Below, in pieces: positions 44,903-53,348 of a DNA stretch of 64,000 nt (position 1 is its first letter; every line of letters begins with the position of its first letter). The notes under the pieces were generated by a model. The model was not told the DNA's origin, ran no database searches, and was given only the letters and a program-made list of their open reading frames with translations. The DNA comes from Acidobacteriota bacterium (lineage in GTDB: Bacteria; Acidobacteriota; Blastocatellia; RBC074). The stretch covers positions 1 through 64,000 of the forward strand of contig JADJLO010000037.1 of the NCBI GenBank assembly GCA_016710075.1. Reading direction: 5' to 3'. A program made the translations under genes and the position numbers.

Positions 44903-45772
44903 ATGAAGATCCTGATAGCCTACGACGGTTCGAGCTGCGGAGACGCTGCGCTTGACGACCTTTTGCGAGCGGGACTGCCTGAGGTCGCCGAGGTGCTGGT
45001 GCTGTCGGTCGCAGATGTCTGGCTCGATAATTATGCCGGCAAGGATATTCTCGGCATGGTCACGAGCAGCATCGTAAAATCTAAAAAAGACGAGACGCAC
45101 GAACTGGCTCAGGGCGCCGCGGACAGACTGCGAAAAGAGCATCCCGGATGGGAGATCGTCGCCATTGAAGATACGGGTTCTCCGGCCGGGAAGATCCTCG
45201 AGCATGCCGATGAATTCAATCCGGATTTGATAGTTGCAGGCTCGCACGGATTTTCGACATTGAAACGGGCGTTGCTCGGCAGCGTTTCGCAACGCGTGGT
45301 GACGGAGGCTCATTGCTCGGTTCGCGTCGCCAGGGGCAGGATCGACGAGGATCAGCCGCCGATGCGCATAGTCATCGGCGTCGATGGTTCGCCCGATTCC
45401 GATCTCGCAGTTGAGAGAGTCGCTTCGCGAAAATGGCTGCCAGACAGCATGGTTCACCTGATTACATCGATTGGAGTCGATCTCGAGGCCCAAAGCAGCA
45501 GTGATATGAAAGAGTATTTCGTCTCGATCGAGCAGATGCAACATAAATATTCAGCCCGACTCCTGGAATCCGGATTGCGCGTGACAACACACATCTCGTT
45601 TGAAGACCCAAGACACGCAATCATTCACGAAGCCGAAAAATGGGGAGCCGACAGCATCTTCATCGGCAGCCGCGGTCTCGGCAAAATCGGCAGAATGCTT
45701 CAGGGAAGTGTTTCAGCCGCAGTGACGTCGCGCGCGCACTGCTCAGTCGAAGTTGTTCGACCATCATCGTAA
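44903..45772 (+). CDS. Tandem universal stress protein
   Basis: A 289-residue protein of two fused UspA domains. Domain 1 (residues 1-145) starts MKILIAYDGSSCGDAALDDL and has IVAGSHGFSTLKRALLGSVS. Domain 2 (about 150-289) starts IVIGVDGSPDSDLAVERV and has IFIGSRGLGKIGRMLQGSVS. Both retain the ATP-binding G-2x-G-9x-G(S/T) pattern, so nucleotide binding is likely. The ATG at 44903 is preferred to a start 11 codons upstream because the fold begins there and GGAG lies upstream. It is followed after 16 bases by the MgtC/DUF4010 membrane protein. Together with the BON, PPOX and second Usp genes downstream it belongs to a stress cluster. Confidence 0.92.
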   Translation: MKILIAYDGSSCGDAALDDLLRAGLPEVAEVLVLSVADVWLDNYAGKDILGMVTSSIVKSKKDETHELAQGAADRLRKEHPGWEIVAIEDTGSPAGKILEHADEFNPDLIVAGSHGFSTLKRALLGSVSQRVVTEAHCSVRVARGRIDEDQPPMRIVIGVDGSPDSDLAVERVASRKWLPDSMVHLITSIGVDLEAQSSSDMKEYFVSIEQMQHKYSARLLESGLRVTTHISFEDPRHAIIHEAEKWGADSIFIGSRGLGKIGRMLQGSVSAAVTSRAHCSVEVVRPSS

Positions 45773-45788
45773 GCGCTCAAATACCACC

Positions 45789-47030
45789 ATGGAAATCGGC
45801 ACCGCATTTCAACAACTGGGGATTGCCCTGGGCCTTGGTCTTCTCGTCGGCCTGCAGCGGGAGAGTGTCTCATCGAAGCTGGGCGGGCTGCGGACCTTTC
45901 CTTTGATTACCGCTCTCGGAACGATCTGCGGCTTTCTCGCTGCCGGCTATGGAGGATGGGTCGTCGCGGTCGGTTTCGCCTCCATCACGGCATTGATCCA
46001 TTCCGGAAAAGAAGCTGAATCGGAGATCGGCGCGCCCGACCCGGGTCTGACAACTGAAGTGGCCATGCTGGTCATGTTCTGCGTCGGCGCCTACCTGGTC
46101 ATGGGCCATCGCGAAGTGGCAATTGCCATCGGAGGCGGCACTGCGGTGCTGCTTCATTACAAAGGCCAGCTCCACAGCGCCATACACAAACTGTCGGACG
46201 TCGATCTCAAAGCCATCATGCAGTTTGCGCTCATCTCTCTGGTGATTTTACCTGTGCTGCCGAACAGGACATTTGGCCCATATCAAGTGCTCAACCCCCG
46301 CAACATCTGGCTGATGGTCGTTCTAATCGTCGGGATCGGCCTGAGCGGTTACATCCTCTACAAGTTTCTCGGCGAAAAAGCCGGCCTCATACTTGGCGGA
46401 ATCCTCGGGGGGCTGATCTCCAGCACCGCGACGACTGTGAGTTTTTCCAGACGCTCATCGGCTGACCCTGAATCAAGCCGGCCGGCGGCGATCATCATAC
46501 TCATCGCTTCTTCCGTGGTCTTCGTCAGGCTCCTGATCGAGATCGGGACAGTCTCACCCTCGTTCCTTAAATCGGCGACAGGGCCCCTGGTTCTGATGAT
46601 GGCGGTTCTGATCATCTCTGCATTCATCATCCGTTTTTTCGATCACAGCGAGATCGAAAAACTACCGACACAGGGCAACCCGACCGAGCTCAAATCCGCA
46701 CTGCTCTTCGGCCTCATCTACGCCGCCATACTTCTCGCCGTGACCATTGCCCGTGATAATTTCGGCAGCAGCGGCCTCTATACCGTGGCCGCAATTTCAG
46801 GACTCACCGATGTCGATGCCATTACCCTCTCGACATCTCAGATGGTCAATCTCAACAGAATCTCTCCGGAAATCGCCTGGCGCGTGATCGTTACCGCCAC
46901 TATGTCCAACCTCATGTTCAAGTCTTTCATGATCATCCTGCTCGGCCATTCCAGGCTCTTCTACCGCACCGTGACCTGTCTCGGCCTCTCATTTGCGACC
47001 GGAATCGCCCTGCTATTCTTCTGGCCCTGA
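45789..47030 (+). CDS. MgtC/SapB-DUF4010 integral membrane protein
   Basis: A 413-residue protein with about twelve hydrophobic segments. The N-terminal MgtC/SapB domain opens IALGLGLLVGLQRESV and GGLRTFPLITALGTICGFLA (residues 10-50). The C-terminal part is DUF4010 with GGLISSTATTVSFSRRS (about 205-220) and ISGLTDVDAITLSTSQMVNL (near 340). MgtC proteins protect cells under low magnesium and acid stress; the fused form is an uncharacterised membrane protein. The start at 45789 begins the first helix. It is probably co-transcribed with the Usp gene 16 bases upstream. Confidence 0.85.
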   Translation: MEIGTAFQQLGIALGLGLLVGLQRESVSSKLGGLRTFPLITALGTICGFLAAGYGGWVVAVGFASITALIHSGKEAESEIGAPDPGLTTEVAMLVMFCVGAYLVMGHREVAIAIGGGTAVLLHYKGQLHSAIHKLSDVDLKAIMQFALISLVILPVLPNRTFGPYQVLNPRNIWLMVVLIVGIGLSGYILYKFLGEKAGLILGGILGGLISSTATTVSFSRRSSADPESSRPAAIIILIASSVVFVRLLIEIGTVSPSFLKSATGPLVLMMAVLIISAFIIRFFDHSEIEKLPTQGNPTELKSALLFGLIYAAILLAVTIARDNFGSSGLYTVAAISGLTDVDAITLSTSQMVNLNRISPEIAWRVIVTATMSNLMFKSFMIILLGHSRLFYRTVTCLGLSFATGIALLFFWP

Positions 47031-47062
47031 ATCTCTGATTTCTTATCCCGACAGATTGACAC

Positions 47063-48051
47063 CTCCCCCACTAAACCGGATGACCGGCTATAGTGGAGGA
47101 TTCTTCTCGGTTCACACGGGCTTCGTAGCCCATCCCCGAAGCCGTGCCCGGCTTTTGCCCGCTTTTGAATGTTAATGGCGGCATTATGATCACGATGCGC
47201 AACAAAACCGCAGTTGATGCAACGGTGCTCTCTTACCAGAGATTTGGGCGCGCTGGGAGCAGTCTTGCGACGTATAGGCTGGGTTCCGAATCTTCACGGC
47301 CAGCATTCGCAGCTGCTGAGGATCCTGGCGGGTGGTTCCGCGCGTCACTGATGCTTTGGCGAGATGGTGATTCTGCCATCCCGCACGTTCAAATCTTCGA
47401 TGGTGATGTGATCGTAACGTGTCTTGTGGTGAGTCGGCGCTGCCTTTGATATGCGGTGCTTCCTCCAGAAATTGATTGCCTTCCGGCCGGTTGCTGGCTT
47501 GTTCTTTCGGCGCGCGGTGGCTGTGCTCTTGGTTCTTTCCGGCGCGGTAATGTTTCGGGTTTTCAACTCGCTCGCATTGGGCGGCGGCAAACTCTATGTG
47601 GGTCTTCGGGATGAAGCGGGATTGATTGCATTCCACGTGGCTCTCGTTTTGATTGTGCAGGTTTTGTCCTTCGGCGGGATAGACGGCGGCAGATCTTGCT
47701 CGGTGCGTTTGTCGCCTTCGGCGAAACCGCTCTGAGGATAGACAAACGAATCAAGAACGCCTTGCCCTTGAATCTTGGGTAGCCCGGTTTTGACCTGCCT
47801 TGACGCGGCGAAGAGTTGTCGACGCCTTCTGGGGGCAGAACGTCTTAAGCACCTGACTGTGCGGGGCACGTGGGGGGGGCGATGCCGGAAGCTGCGCCGA
47901 CTGGGATTGTGTTGGCGAGACGTGATTGATTTGATAGGCGTCCGGCGCTCTGAGGCTGGCGTTATAGGTTCCGGCAAGTATCGAGCGTGAAAACGGGCTT
48001 GCTCAAAGGCGGGTTGGTTTTTCTGAACTTGTATGCTTTCACTCCCGGCAT
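47063..48051 (-). mobile_element. Degenerate TnpB (IS200/IS605-type OrfB) relic
   Basis: Scattered blocks of one TnpB lie in order in different minus-strand frames. The N-terminus at 48051 reads MPGVKAYKFRKTNPPLSKPV then LDTCRNL. SFVYPQSGFAEGDKRT is near 47,730. YDHITIEDLNVR, carrying the second RuvC glutamate, is near 47,400, followed by NHHLAKA. PAYTSQDCS of the zinc-finger region is near 47,250. HNAAINIQKRA, the third RuvC block, is near 47,150. Many frameshifts and stops separate them, so no nuclease can be made. No TnpA was found. The outer limits of the element are approximate; hairpins at 48303-48372 may belong to its left side. It lies between the MgtC-like and BON genes. Confidence 0.75.
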
Positions 48052-48302
48052 TATACTTAGTTCATTATGGCAAAACAATCCCTTTCGACTCTCAATCCTG
48101 CGCTTTCGCTTCAGTATCGCTGGTTCTCGTCCCAAATACCGCCGCAAGGTAATCGTCCGGCGATGATGAGCGGTTGCGCGAGATTTGAGGCTGGCTGGAA
48201 GTTCGGACTTTGGGGCTGTTTTTGGCATGCTCTTACTGTGTTCTGACCTGGGGGCGCTCCGTTGGAGGTCATCAAGCGTTCCTGAAATCAGGTAAAGACG
48301 AT

Positions 48303-48372
48303 CCATCGGGCTAAGTCGCCCGATGCGAAAATCCATCACCACCCAAGCCGCCCAAGATGGCGGCTTGGGTGG
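48303..48372. repeat. Two strong hairpins upstream of the TnpB relic
   Basis: CATCGGGC and GCCCGATG around 48304-48325, then CCACCCAAGCCGCC (48339-48352) and GGCGGCTTGGGTGG (48359-48372), a perfect 14-bp stem with a 6-base loop. There is no T-run. Subterminal hairpins are the recognition sites of IS200/IS605 transposases, so these may be element-end remains, or a terminator-like site independent of it. Confidence 0.55.
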
Positions 48373-48564
48373 AGTATTCTTTTCGCAAAGAGAGATAAAG
48401 GCGAAATTCCCCATAAATCCTCTGAAAAATTACCCAGCAATCTGGCTTTTTTCATCAATTTCCCGATTTTTGGCTGTTTTTATCAATGGTACGCACTTTG
48501 CAGGGAAGATAGCTGCACACCCTGGAAATTTCAACGAGAGAATGCTCTCAGTAAGGAGTGAGCC

Positions 48565-49272
48565 ATGATTTACAAAAGCGATGAGGAGATTAAAAGCGAG
48601 GTGCTCTTCCAGCTGGGATGGGATTCGCGGATCAATCAGACGGAGATTGGCGTGATCGTCAGAAAAGGGGTGGTGACATTGACCGGGATGGTTGACAGTT
48701 ATGCCAGGAAGCTCGCCGCCCAGCGAGCCGCGCACAGAGTCCCCGGGGTTCTCGATGTCGCCAACGACATCGAAGTCACAATCCCCGGCGGCATGCAGCG
48801 CACCGATTCCGATATTGCCCGCGCAGTCCGCCAGGCCCTTGACTGGAATACAATGGTTCCGGCCGATAAGATTCACACAACCGTTTCAAATGGGTGGGTG
48901 ACTCTCGAAGGCGATGTCGAGTTTTATCGCGAACGCCTCGACGCCGAGCGGGCCGTCGGCCACCTCTCGGGAGTTCGCGGAGTCATCAACAAAATCAAGG
49001 TCTGCGCCAACGTAGAGCCGCAGCGTGTCAAGTTCCTGATCGAGGATGTCCTCGAAAGGCGCGCCGACCGCGAGGCCGAACGCATCAAGGTCGCCGTCGA
49101 TGACGGCGAGGTGACACTGAGCGGCGCCGTCAATTCCTGGGAGGAGAAGAAATCCATCCTCGGCGCCGTCAGCCATACTCCCGGCGTGACCGCTGTTCAC
49201 GATCGCCTCTTCATCGATCCTTATCACCTCCATATCGAAAAGGCGATGAGCGGATCAATGAAAGGAGTCTAA
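48565..49272 (+). CDS. Protein with three BON domains
   Basis: A 235-residue protein without signal peptide. Three BON domains of about 70 residues: residues 5-72 (GVIVRKGVVTLTGMVDSYAR, VANDIEVTI), 80-148 (VSNGWVTLEGDVEFYRERLD, INKIKV) and 153-222 (VAVDDGEVTLSGAVNSWEEK, VHDRLFI). BON domains bind phospholipid or other surfaces; cytoplasmic multi-BON proteins commonly sit in stress clusters with Usp proteins, as here. The ribosome site AAGGAG lies 6 bases upstream of the ATG. The stop is followed by heptamer repeats and a 12-bp hairpin. Confidence 0.92.
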   Translation: MIYKSDEEIKSEVLFQLGWDSRINQTEIGVIVRKGVVTLTGMVDSYARKLAAQRAAHRVPGVLDVANDIEVTIPGGMQRTDSDIARAVRQALDWNTMVPADKIHTTVSNGWVTLEGDVEFYRERLDAERAVGHLSGVRGVINKIKVCANVEPQRVKFLIEDVLERRADREAERIKVAVDDGEVTLSGAVNSWEEKKSILGAVSHTPGVTAVHDRLFIDPYHLHIEKAMSGSMKGV

Positions 49273-49273
49273 A

Positions 49274-49294
49274 GTTCAAGGTTTAAAGTTCAAA
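49274..49294. repeat. Tandem 7-bp repeat, three units
   Basis: GTTCAAG, GTTTAAA and GTTCAAA in succession directly after the BON-protein stop codon; same unit as at 13579-13634. Confidence 0.75.
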
Positions 49295-49342
49295 GCTGCC
49301 GATCCTGCAAAAAACTGTCGGATCTGCAGCTTTGGACTTTTA

Positions 49343-49378
49343 ATGGCAGGCTGGAATTGAACAATCCCAGCCTGCCAT
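49343..49378 (+). terminator. Hairpin after the BON-protein gene
   Basis: ATGGCAGGCTGG (49343-49354) and CCAGCCTGCCAT (49367-49378) pair perfectly with a 12-base loop. The downstream CTTCATTT is only mildly T-rich. Confidence 0.5.
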
Positions 49379-49607
49379 CTTCATTTATCAAATTCTGTTG
49401 AGCAGGGGCTGAGCAGTTACAAACTTTTTTTGAGAGCGCTGGAATACTGGCCGATTCCCACCGTCTTTTATCATCGAACAACAAGAGAGCCGCAGATGTG
49501 ATCTTCACTCAGGATCAGCTTCGCAATCGATCGGGTGTAAAAAAAGGACCGGCGGCAGGAAGTCTCGACATAATAGCAACTGGATGCAGAGTAGCTAGGG
49601 GTGGCCG

Positions 49608-49838
49608 ATGTGTCTGGCTGTTGTTCAGGTCTTCCACGCAGGTCTTTTTGGAAGCGCCCGATCAATAAAGAAGCGGATTGGAGTGATGGGGATCTCGCCG
49701 CCGATTTTCGCGACGAGCGACAATGAAACTGCGCGATCCCCCGCATCTGAGGTCTCACTTGATAACAGCGTCCTTGGCAAAATTCCTACCTTTCATAAGG
49801 TCTTCAAGCAGAAAAGCAACTCTCAGTGTCTTTCATAG
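49608..49838 (+). CDS. Hypothetical 76-residue protein, doubtful
   Basis: An open frame (MCLAVVQVFHAGLFGSARSI) with a possible ribosome site (AGGGGTGG about 5 bases upstream) that ends exactly where a strong plus-strand terminator begins. There is no recognisable domain or membrane segment. It is listed because the terminator shows that some plus-strand transcript ends here; an untranslated RNA is at least as likely. Confidence 0.25.
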   Translation: MCLAVVQVFHAGLFGSARSIKKRIGVMGISPPIFATSDNETARSPASEVSLDNSVLGKIPTFHKVFKQKSNSQCLS

Positions 49839-49866
49839 GCAGCCGCAAAACGGCTGCCTTTTTTTT
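49837..49866 (+). terminator. Strong plus-strand terminator without an obvious gene
   Basis: AGGCAGCCG (49837-49845), loop CAAAA, CGGCTGCCT (49851-49859), then eight T. It is oriented for plus-strand transcription, but the nearest plus-strand gene (BON protein) ends 565 bases upstream behind another hairpin. On the minus strand it precedes no T-run, so it does not serve the histidine kinase. Confidence 0.85.
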
Positions 49867-49868
49867 AT

Positions 49869-51467
49869 TCAAATATCCTGAGCATCATTATCCTTGAGAA
49901 CATCGGCAAGTGTTTTGAGAAGCATCTCGGCCGTATATGGTTTGCTGAGAAAAGATTTGATACCCAGTTGAGCGATCTCCGAAGTCTTTCCATTTGCCTT
50001 GAGACCGCTGGTGGCGATGATTTTGAGTCCGGGAGAGAGTTTGCGAAGAGCCTTGATAGTGGCGGGACCGTCCATAAAAGGCATCATCATATCGGTGAGA
50101 ACGACTTTGATCTCGTTTCTATGCTGGGCAAATATTGCGAGAGCCTCAGTCCCGTCATTGGCGGTCAGCACACTGTAACCAAATGAAGTGAGCGTCTCTC
50201 TGATGATTTCACGGATTGAGTTTTCGTCATCGACCACGAGAACGGTCTCTCCATGGCCGAGCGGGAGATCGGATCTGGACATTTGAGCAGCTGCCGGAGC
50301 AGACGCAACAGTAGCCGGCAGATAGACTTTGAACTGGGTGCCCCGTCCCGGCTCGCTGTAAACGCTGACGAAACCTCCGTGGCTGCGAACGATGCTCGAA
50401 GCGGTTGAGAGTCCCAGACCGGTGCCTTTTCCCTGCTCCTTGGTCGTGAAGAAGGGATCGAAGATCTTTGCCAGGTTCTGATCGGGAATTCCGACCCCGG
50501 TATCGAAGACGTTGACACGGACATATTTTCCAGGCCGGGCGCCGACATTCATTCTCGCGTAATGATCATCGACGTCGACATTTTCGGCGTCGATTTTCAG
50601 TTTTCCGCCAAACGGCATCGCATCGCGTGCATTGACGCAAAGATTCATCAGGACCTGATGCAGTTGGGTGGCGTCCCCCGAAACATCCCAGAGATCCTGA
50701 GCGATGGAGAAGGTAATCTCGATATTTTTGGGGAGCGTATCAGCCAGGATTTTGATAATCTCCTTGATTAGTTGGGTGGGCTGAAGCTGGGCGTATTCAC
50801 CCTCAACGCCGCGGGCGAAAGAGAGCACCTGTTTGATCATCTCGCTGCCGCGGATGGCATTTGTTTGGAGTATGTTGAGCAGGCGCTGGCTGCTTTCATC
50901 CTGAATTCGCATCTGAAGAAGCTCAACGGCGGTCAGTATGGGCGCGAGGACATTGTTCAAATCGTGCGCGATTCCACCGGCAAGCGTGCCGATGCTCTCC
51001 ATCCGCTGGGCTCGGAAAAACTGTGCTTCAAGGCGTTTCTTCTCACTGATATCACGGAGAATGACGGTAAAGAGTTTTTTTCTGTCGACTTCGATCTGGG
51101 AGATCGAAGCTTCGATCGGAAACTCCTCGCCATCCATTCTCAGTCCGTAGATCGGGCTGAGCTTGCCCATTGACCGCTGTGTCACATTGGTTGTGCCGAA
51201 ATTCTCCATGTGTGAGAGGTGAGAATTACGGTATCTTGACGGAATAAACTGAGTAAGCGATTTGCCGAGCGCATCAGTTGCCGAACAGTGAAACATCTTT
51301 TCCGCCGCGGCATTGAAAAGCAAAATCGATTGACCTTCATCTAAGGTAATAATGGCGTCCATGGCCGAGGCCAGAATCCCCGCCAGCCAGGCCTCATTCA
51401 ACCTTAACGAACTGTCCATCGTTGAATTGAAGAGATTGTCTGATGTCTTTTTTTCTGACTCGCTCAT
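49869..51467 (-). CDS. Hybrid PAS-sensor histidine kinase with C-terminal receiver
   Basis: A 532-residue cytoplasmic protein with no membrane segment. A PAS domain spans residues 25-150 (SAMDAIITLDEGQSILLFNA, RMDGEEFPIEASIS). The HisKA dimerisation helix carries the phosphorylatable histidine in GTLAGGIAHDLNNVL (about residue 170). The HATPase domain has NLCVNARDAM, FDTGVGIPDQNLAKIFDPFF and GTGLGLST (about 275-345). The receiver domain spans 405-525 with the acceptor Asp in VVLTDMMMPFMDG and Lys in FLSKPY. This NtrB-like hybrid class signals by internal phosphorelay; the input is unknown. It sits in the stress cluster beside the PPOX and Usp genes and 2 kb from a sigma-54 activator that may share the pathway. 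Confidence 0.93.
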   Translation of the reverse strand: MSESEKKTSDNLFNSTMDSSLRLNEAWLAGILASAMDAIITLDEGQSILLFNAAAEKMFHCSATDALGKSLTQFIPSRYRNSHLSHMENFGTTNVTQRSMGKLSPIYGLRMDGEEFPIEASISQIEVDRKKLFTVILRDISEKKRLEAQFFRAQRMESIGTLAGGIAHDLNNVLAPILTAVELLQMRIQDESSQRLLNILQTNAIRGSEMIKQVLSFARGVEGEYAQLQPTQLIKEIIKILADTLPKNIEITFSIAQDLWDVSGDATQLHQVLMNLCVNARDAMPFGGKLKIDAENVDVDDHYARMNVGARPGKYVRVNVFDTGVGIPDQNLAKIFDPFFTTKEQGKGTGLGLSTASSIVRSHGGFVSVYSEPGRGTQFKVYLPATVASAPAAAQMSRSDLPLGHGETVLVVDDENSIREIIRETLTSFGYSVLTANDGTEALAIFAQHRNEIKVVLTDMMMPFMDGPATIKALRKLSPGLKIIATSGLKANGKTSEIAQLGIKSFLSKPYTAEMLLKTLADVLKDNDAQDI

Positions 51468-51500
51468 AAGGTATTAAATCGGCCTGAACTCTGAACCATC

Positions 51501-51530
51501 ATTATCCGGCAGTATCCGGCAGTATCCGGC
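51501..51530. repeat. Short tandem repeat, 10-bp unit, three copies
   Basis: Three copies of (A)GTATCCGGC (the first is ATTATCCGGC) between the PPOX-fold gene's stop and the histidine kinase's start, close to the kinase's upstream region. Confidence 0.7.
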
Positions 51531-51534
51531 AAGA

Positions 51535-51957
51535 CTACCAATGCTCGCCGACGCCAGTTATCTGATCGACCATCAAACGAAAGATGATGGTTTTTTCAGG
51601 ACTTTTGGCCATCTTGGTTTCCACGGGGGTAAGTTGAGGAACCCGCTTGAAAATACTCTCGAGAATTTGCTCGCGAGTGTCCTCATCAGATATCTCCTCG
51701 TAGCTGCCGTAGGCGATAACGCTCCGCCAGTTGTATGAATCGACGATCTCGTCAATCTGCAAACAGGCTCGCGGATTAGAGCGAAGAGCATTGATTTTTC
51801 TACCGGGCATCGAATGAATATAGATATATTTTCCGTCGTAGAAGTAGTTGACGGGAATGACATAGGGCTCACCTTCGGCGATGCACCCCAGTCTGCCAAG
51901 ATTGCCTTTCTCAAGTATCGAAATGGCATCATTGAGCGGTATCTTGCCGACAGGCAT
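51535..51957 (-). CDS. Pyridoxamine 5'-phosphate oxidase-fold flavoprotein (nitroimidazole-resistance-like)
   Basis: A 140-residue split-barrel protein: LGCIAEGEPYVIPVNYFYDG (residues 22-41), IYIHSMPGRKINALRSNPRA (about 45-64), CLQIDEI and SVIAYGSYEEI. This is the small FMN- or F420-binding PPOX family that includes NimA-like proteins, not the true PdxH enzyme. The role is likely flavin-linked redox or binding. AGGAGGAG lies 6 bases upstream of the ATG. It is on the same strand and directly upstream of the histidine kinase (67 bases), so the two may be co-transcribed. Confidence 0.88.
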   Translation of the reverse strand: MPVGKIPLNDAISILEKGNLGRLGCIAEGEPYVIPVNYFYDGKYIYIHSMPGRKINALRSNPRACLQIDEIVDSYNWRSVIAYGSYEEISDEDTREQILESIFKRVPQLTPVETKMAKSPEKTIIFRLMVDQITGVGEHW

Positions 51958-52025
51958 AATCTCCTCCTAACTTTTTCTGATGCTTACGGATTTTGTGGTT
52001 AAGAAGTTGTTTTATCGCCAAGAGG

Positions 52026-52139
52026 GGCAAGAACGCCAAAAAATAAATGAGGGGGATTTAGTAATTGATCCATTTCGGACATTTTTGCGGAAAATGGCGG
52101 TCAGGCTATTTTTTTTGGCGTTCTTGGCCTGGCTAAAAA
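52026..52139. repeat. Intergenic palindrome of a second sequence type (GGCAAGAACGCC)
   Basis: GGCAAGAACGCCAAAAAATA (52026-52045) and TATTTTTTTTGGCGTTCTTG followed by GCC (52117-52139) form an inverted pair about 70 bases apart. It has the same design as the GAAACAGAC elements but an unrelated sequence, in which GCCAAGAAC-like nonamers recur. It lies between the tandem-Usp and PPOX-fold genes. Confidence 0.8.
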
Positions 52140-52150
52140 CACGCCTTTAC

Positions 52151-52185
52151 ATCAAACTTTAAACTTTGAACTTTGAGCATTGAAC
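52151..52185. repeat. Tandem 7-bp repeat, five units, inverted orientation
   Basis: Five heptamers of the complementary type (TTTAAAC, TTTGAAC and variants) next to the GGCAAGAACGCC palindrome and just beyond the tandem-Usp stop codon. Confidence 0.8.
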
Positions 52186-52203
52186 TATTCGCGACCGTCT
52201 CAA

Positions 52204-53148
52204 TCAATCTGCTTCAATAGTTTTTCCACGGATCACTTCGACCGAGCAGGGCGAGTGCCAGGCTACGGCCTGGGAGACGGAGCCAAGCAGGAACTTCTTG
52301 AATCCCTTGTATCCATGCGAACCGATAACAATGAGATCGGCATTGACTTCTTTTGCCTTATTGATGATCACCTCTTCGGCGTGGCCGATTCTGGATTCGC
52401 CATCGATAGTCAATTTGGTCTCGCGGCCGGCATTGGCGGCCATCAGGCGTTCAAGAGCGATTGCCACGGCTGCGTCCGCCTGATCGGTTGCTGTCTTTTC
52501 AAGCTGGGAATAATAGCTGTCCGGCAGGGACCAGGTCTCGGGTGTCGGCTGGAAGCTCAGGTGTACGGCGGAAATAACGTGAACCTCAGTGGCTGTGGGC
52601 CATGGGCGCGCCGCCACCTCATCGACGGCCAGATTGCCGCAGGCAGAACCGTCAACGGCCAGCACGATCCGCATCCCGGGTTTTCGATCTTTCTTTGCCC
52701 TGACAATCCTCACTGAGCAATGCGCCTGTGAGGCCACGGCTCTGGAAACCGAACCAAGCCATATTCTCTCAAATGCACTGTAACCGTGAGTACCGACAAT
52801 GATCAGATCGGCTCCCCACTTTTCGGCTTCATCGATTATCGCCTCTTTCGGATCTCCCTTTGTTGTCTTGGCCGTGATGTTTAACTGAGGCCCTCCATGC
52901 TCATAATAACGGGACAGTGCACTGGTAGAATTGGCCACAGCCTGCTCTTCGAGAGCCTTTTCCCACTCGGCGAAATAGTTGCTTGGCATGGGCAGAGGGC
53001 CGGCAATGACCGGGGTAGGCATTTCAGCTACCGAAAGCATTTTCAACTCGCTCTCTACAGGCCACACCATTATGGCCGCTTCATCGACCGCTGCCGATCC
53101 ATACTCCGATCCATCCACCGCCAGCAGAATCTTCATTGCCTCTTTCAT
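52204..53148 (-). CDS. Tandem universal stress protein
   Basis: A 314-residue protein of two UspA domains. Domain 1 has MKILLAVDGSEYGSAAVDEA and LIIVGTHGYSAFERIWLGSV. Domain 2 (from about residue 155) has IVLAVDGSACGNLAVDEVAA and LIVIGSHGYKGFKKFLLGSV. Both keep the ATP-binding glycine pattern. It is a homologue of the gene at 44903-45772 but clearly diverged, so not a recent duplicate. The ribosome site GGGAGGAAG lies just upstream of the start at 53148. The gene is downstream of the sigma-54 activator on the same strand but separated by 200 bases. Confidence 0.93.
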   Translation of the reverse strand: MKEAMKILLAVDGSEYGSAAVDEAAIMVWPVESELKMLSVAEMPTPVIAGPLPMPSNYFAEWEKALEEQAVANSTSALSRYYEHGGPQLNITAKTTKGDPKEAIIDEAEKWGADLIIVGTHGYSAFERIWLGSVSRAVASQAHCSVRIVRAKKDRKPGMRIVLAVDGSACGNLAVDEVAARPWPTATEVHVISAVHLSFQPTPETWSLPDSYYSQLEKTATDQADAAVAIALERLMAANAGRETKLTIDGESRIGHAEEVIINKAKEVNADLIVIGSHGYKGFKKFLLGSVSQAVAWHSPCSVEVIRGKTIEAD

Positions 53149-53348
53149 TGTCTTCCTCCCCTCTTTTAATCTTCAAAATTGATACACTTCGACCTTACAC
53201 ACCGTCCCTGAGCAATGCGTGTGCCGCTGATAAAGTCATACTTTCTGCTATTTATTGCGAAGGAAATGTGGGTTTATGGGTAAATTTGCGAGATTTATCG
53301 GGGAAAAATCCCCACAATTATTTACCGGATAAGCGCGATTATAACAGC

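Noticed and set aside
47031..48560. Plus-strand frames in the TnpB region considered as genes
   Set aside because: They are reverse complements of the degenerate TnpB blocks, which read correctly only on the minus strand.
51535..51957. PPOX-fold protein considered as PdxH (vitamin B6 synthesis)
   Set aside because: Too short and lacking the PdxH C-terminal motif; it fits the small flavin-binding NimA-like group.
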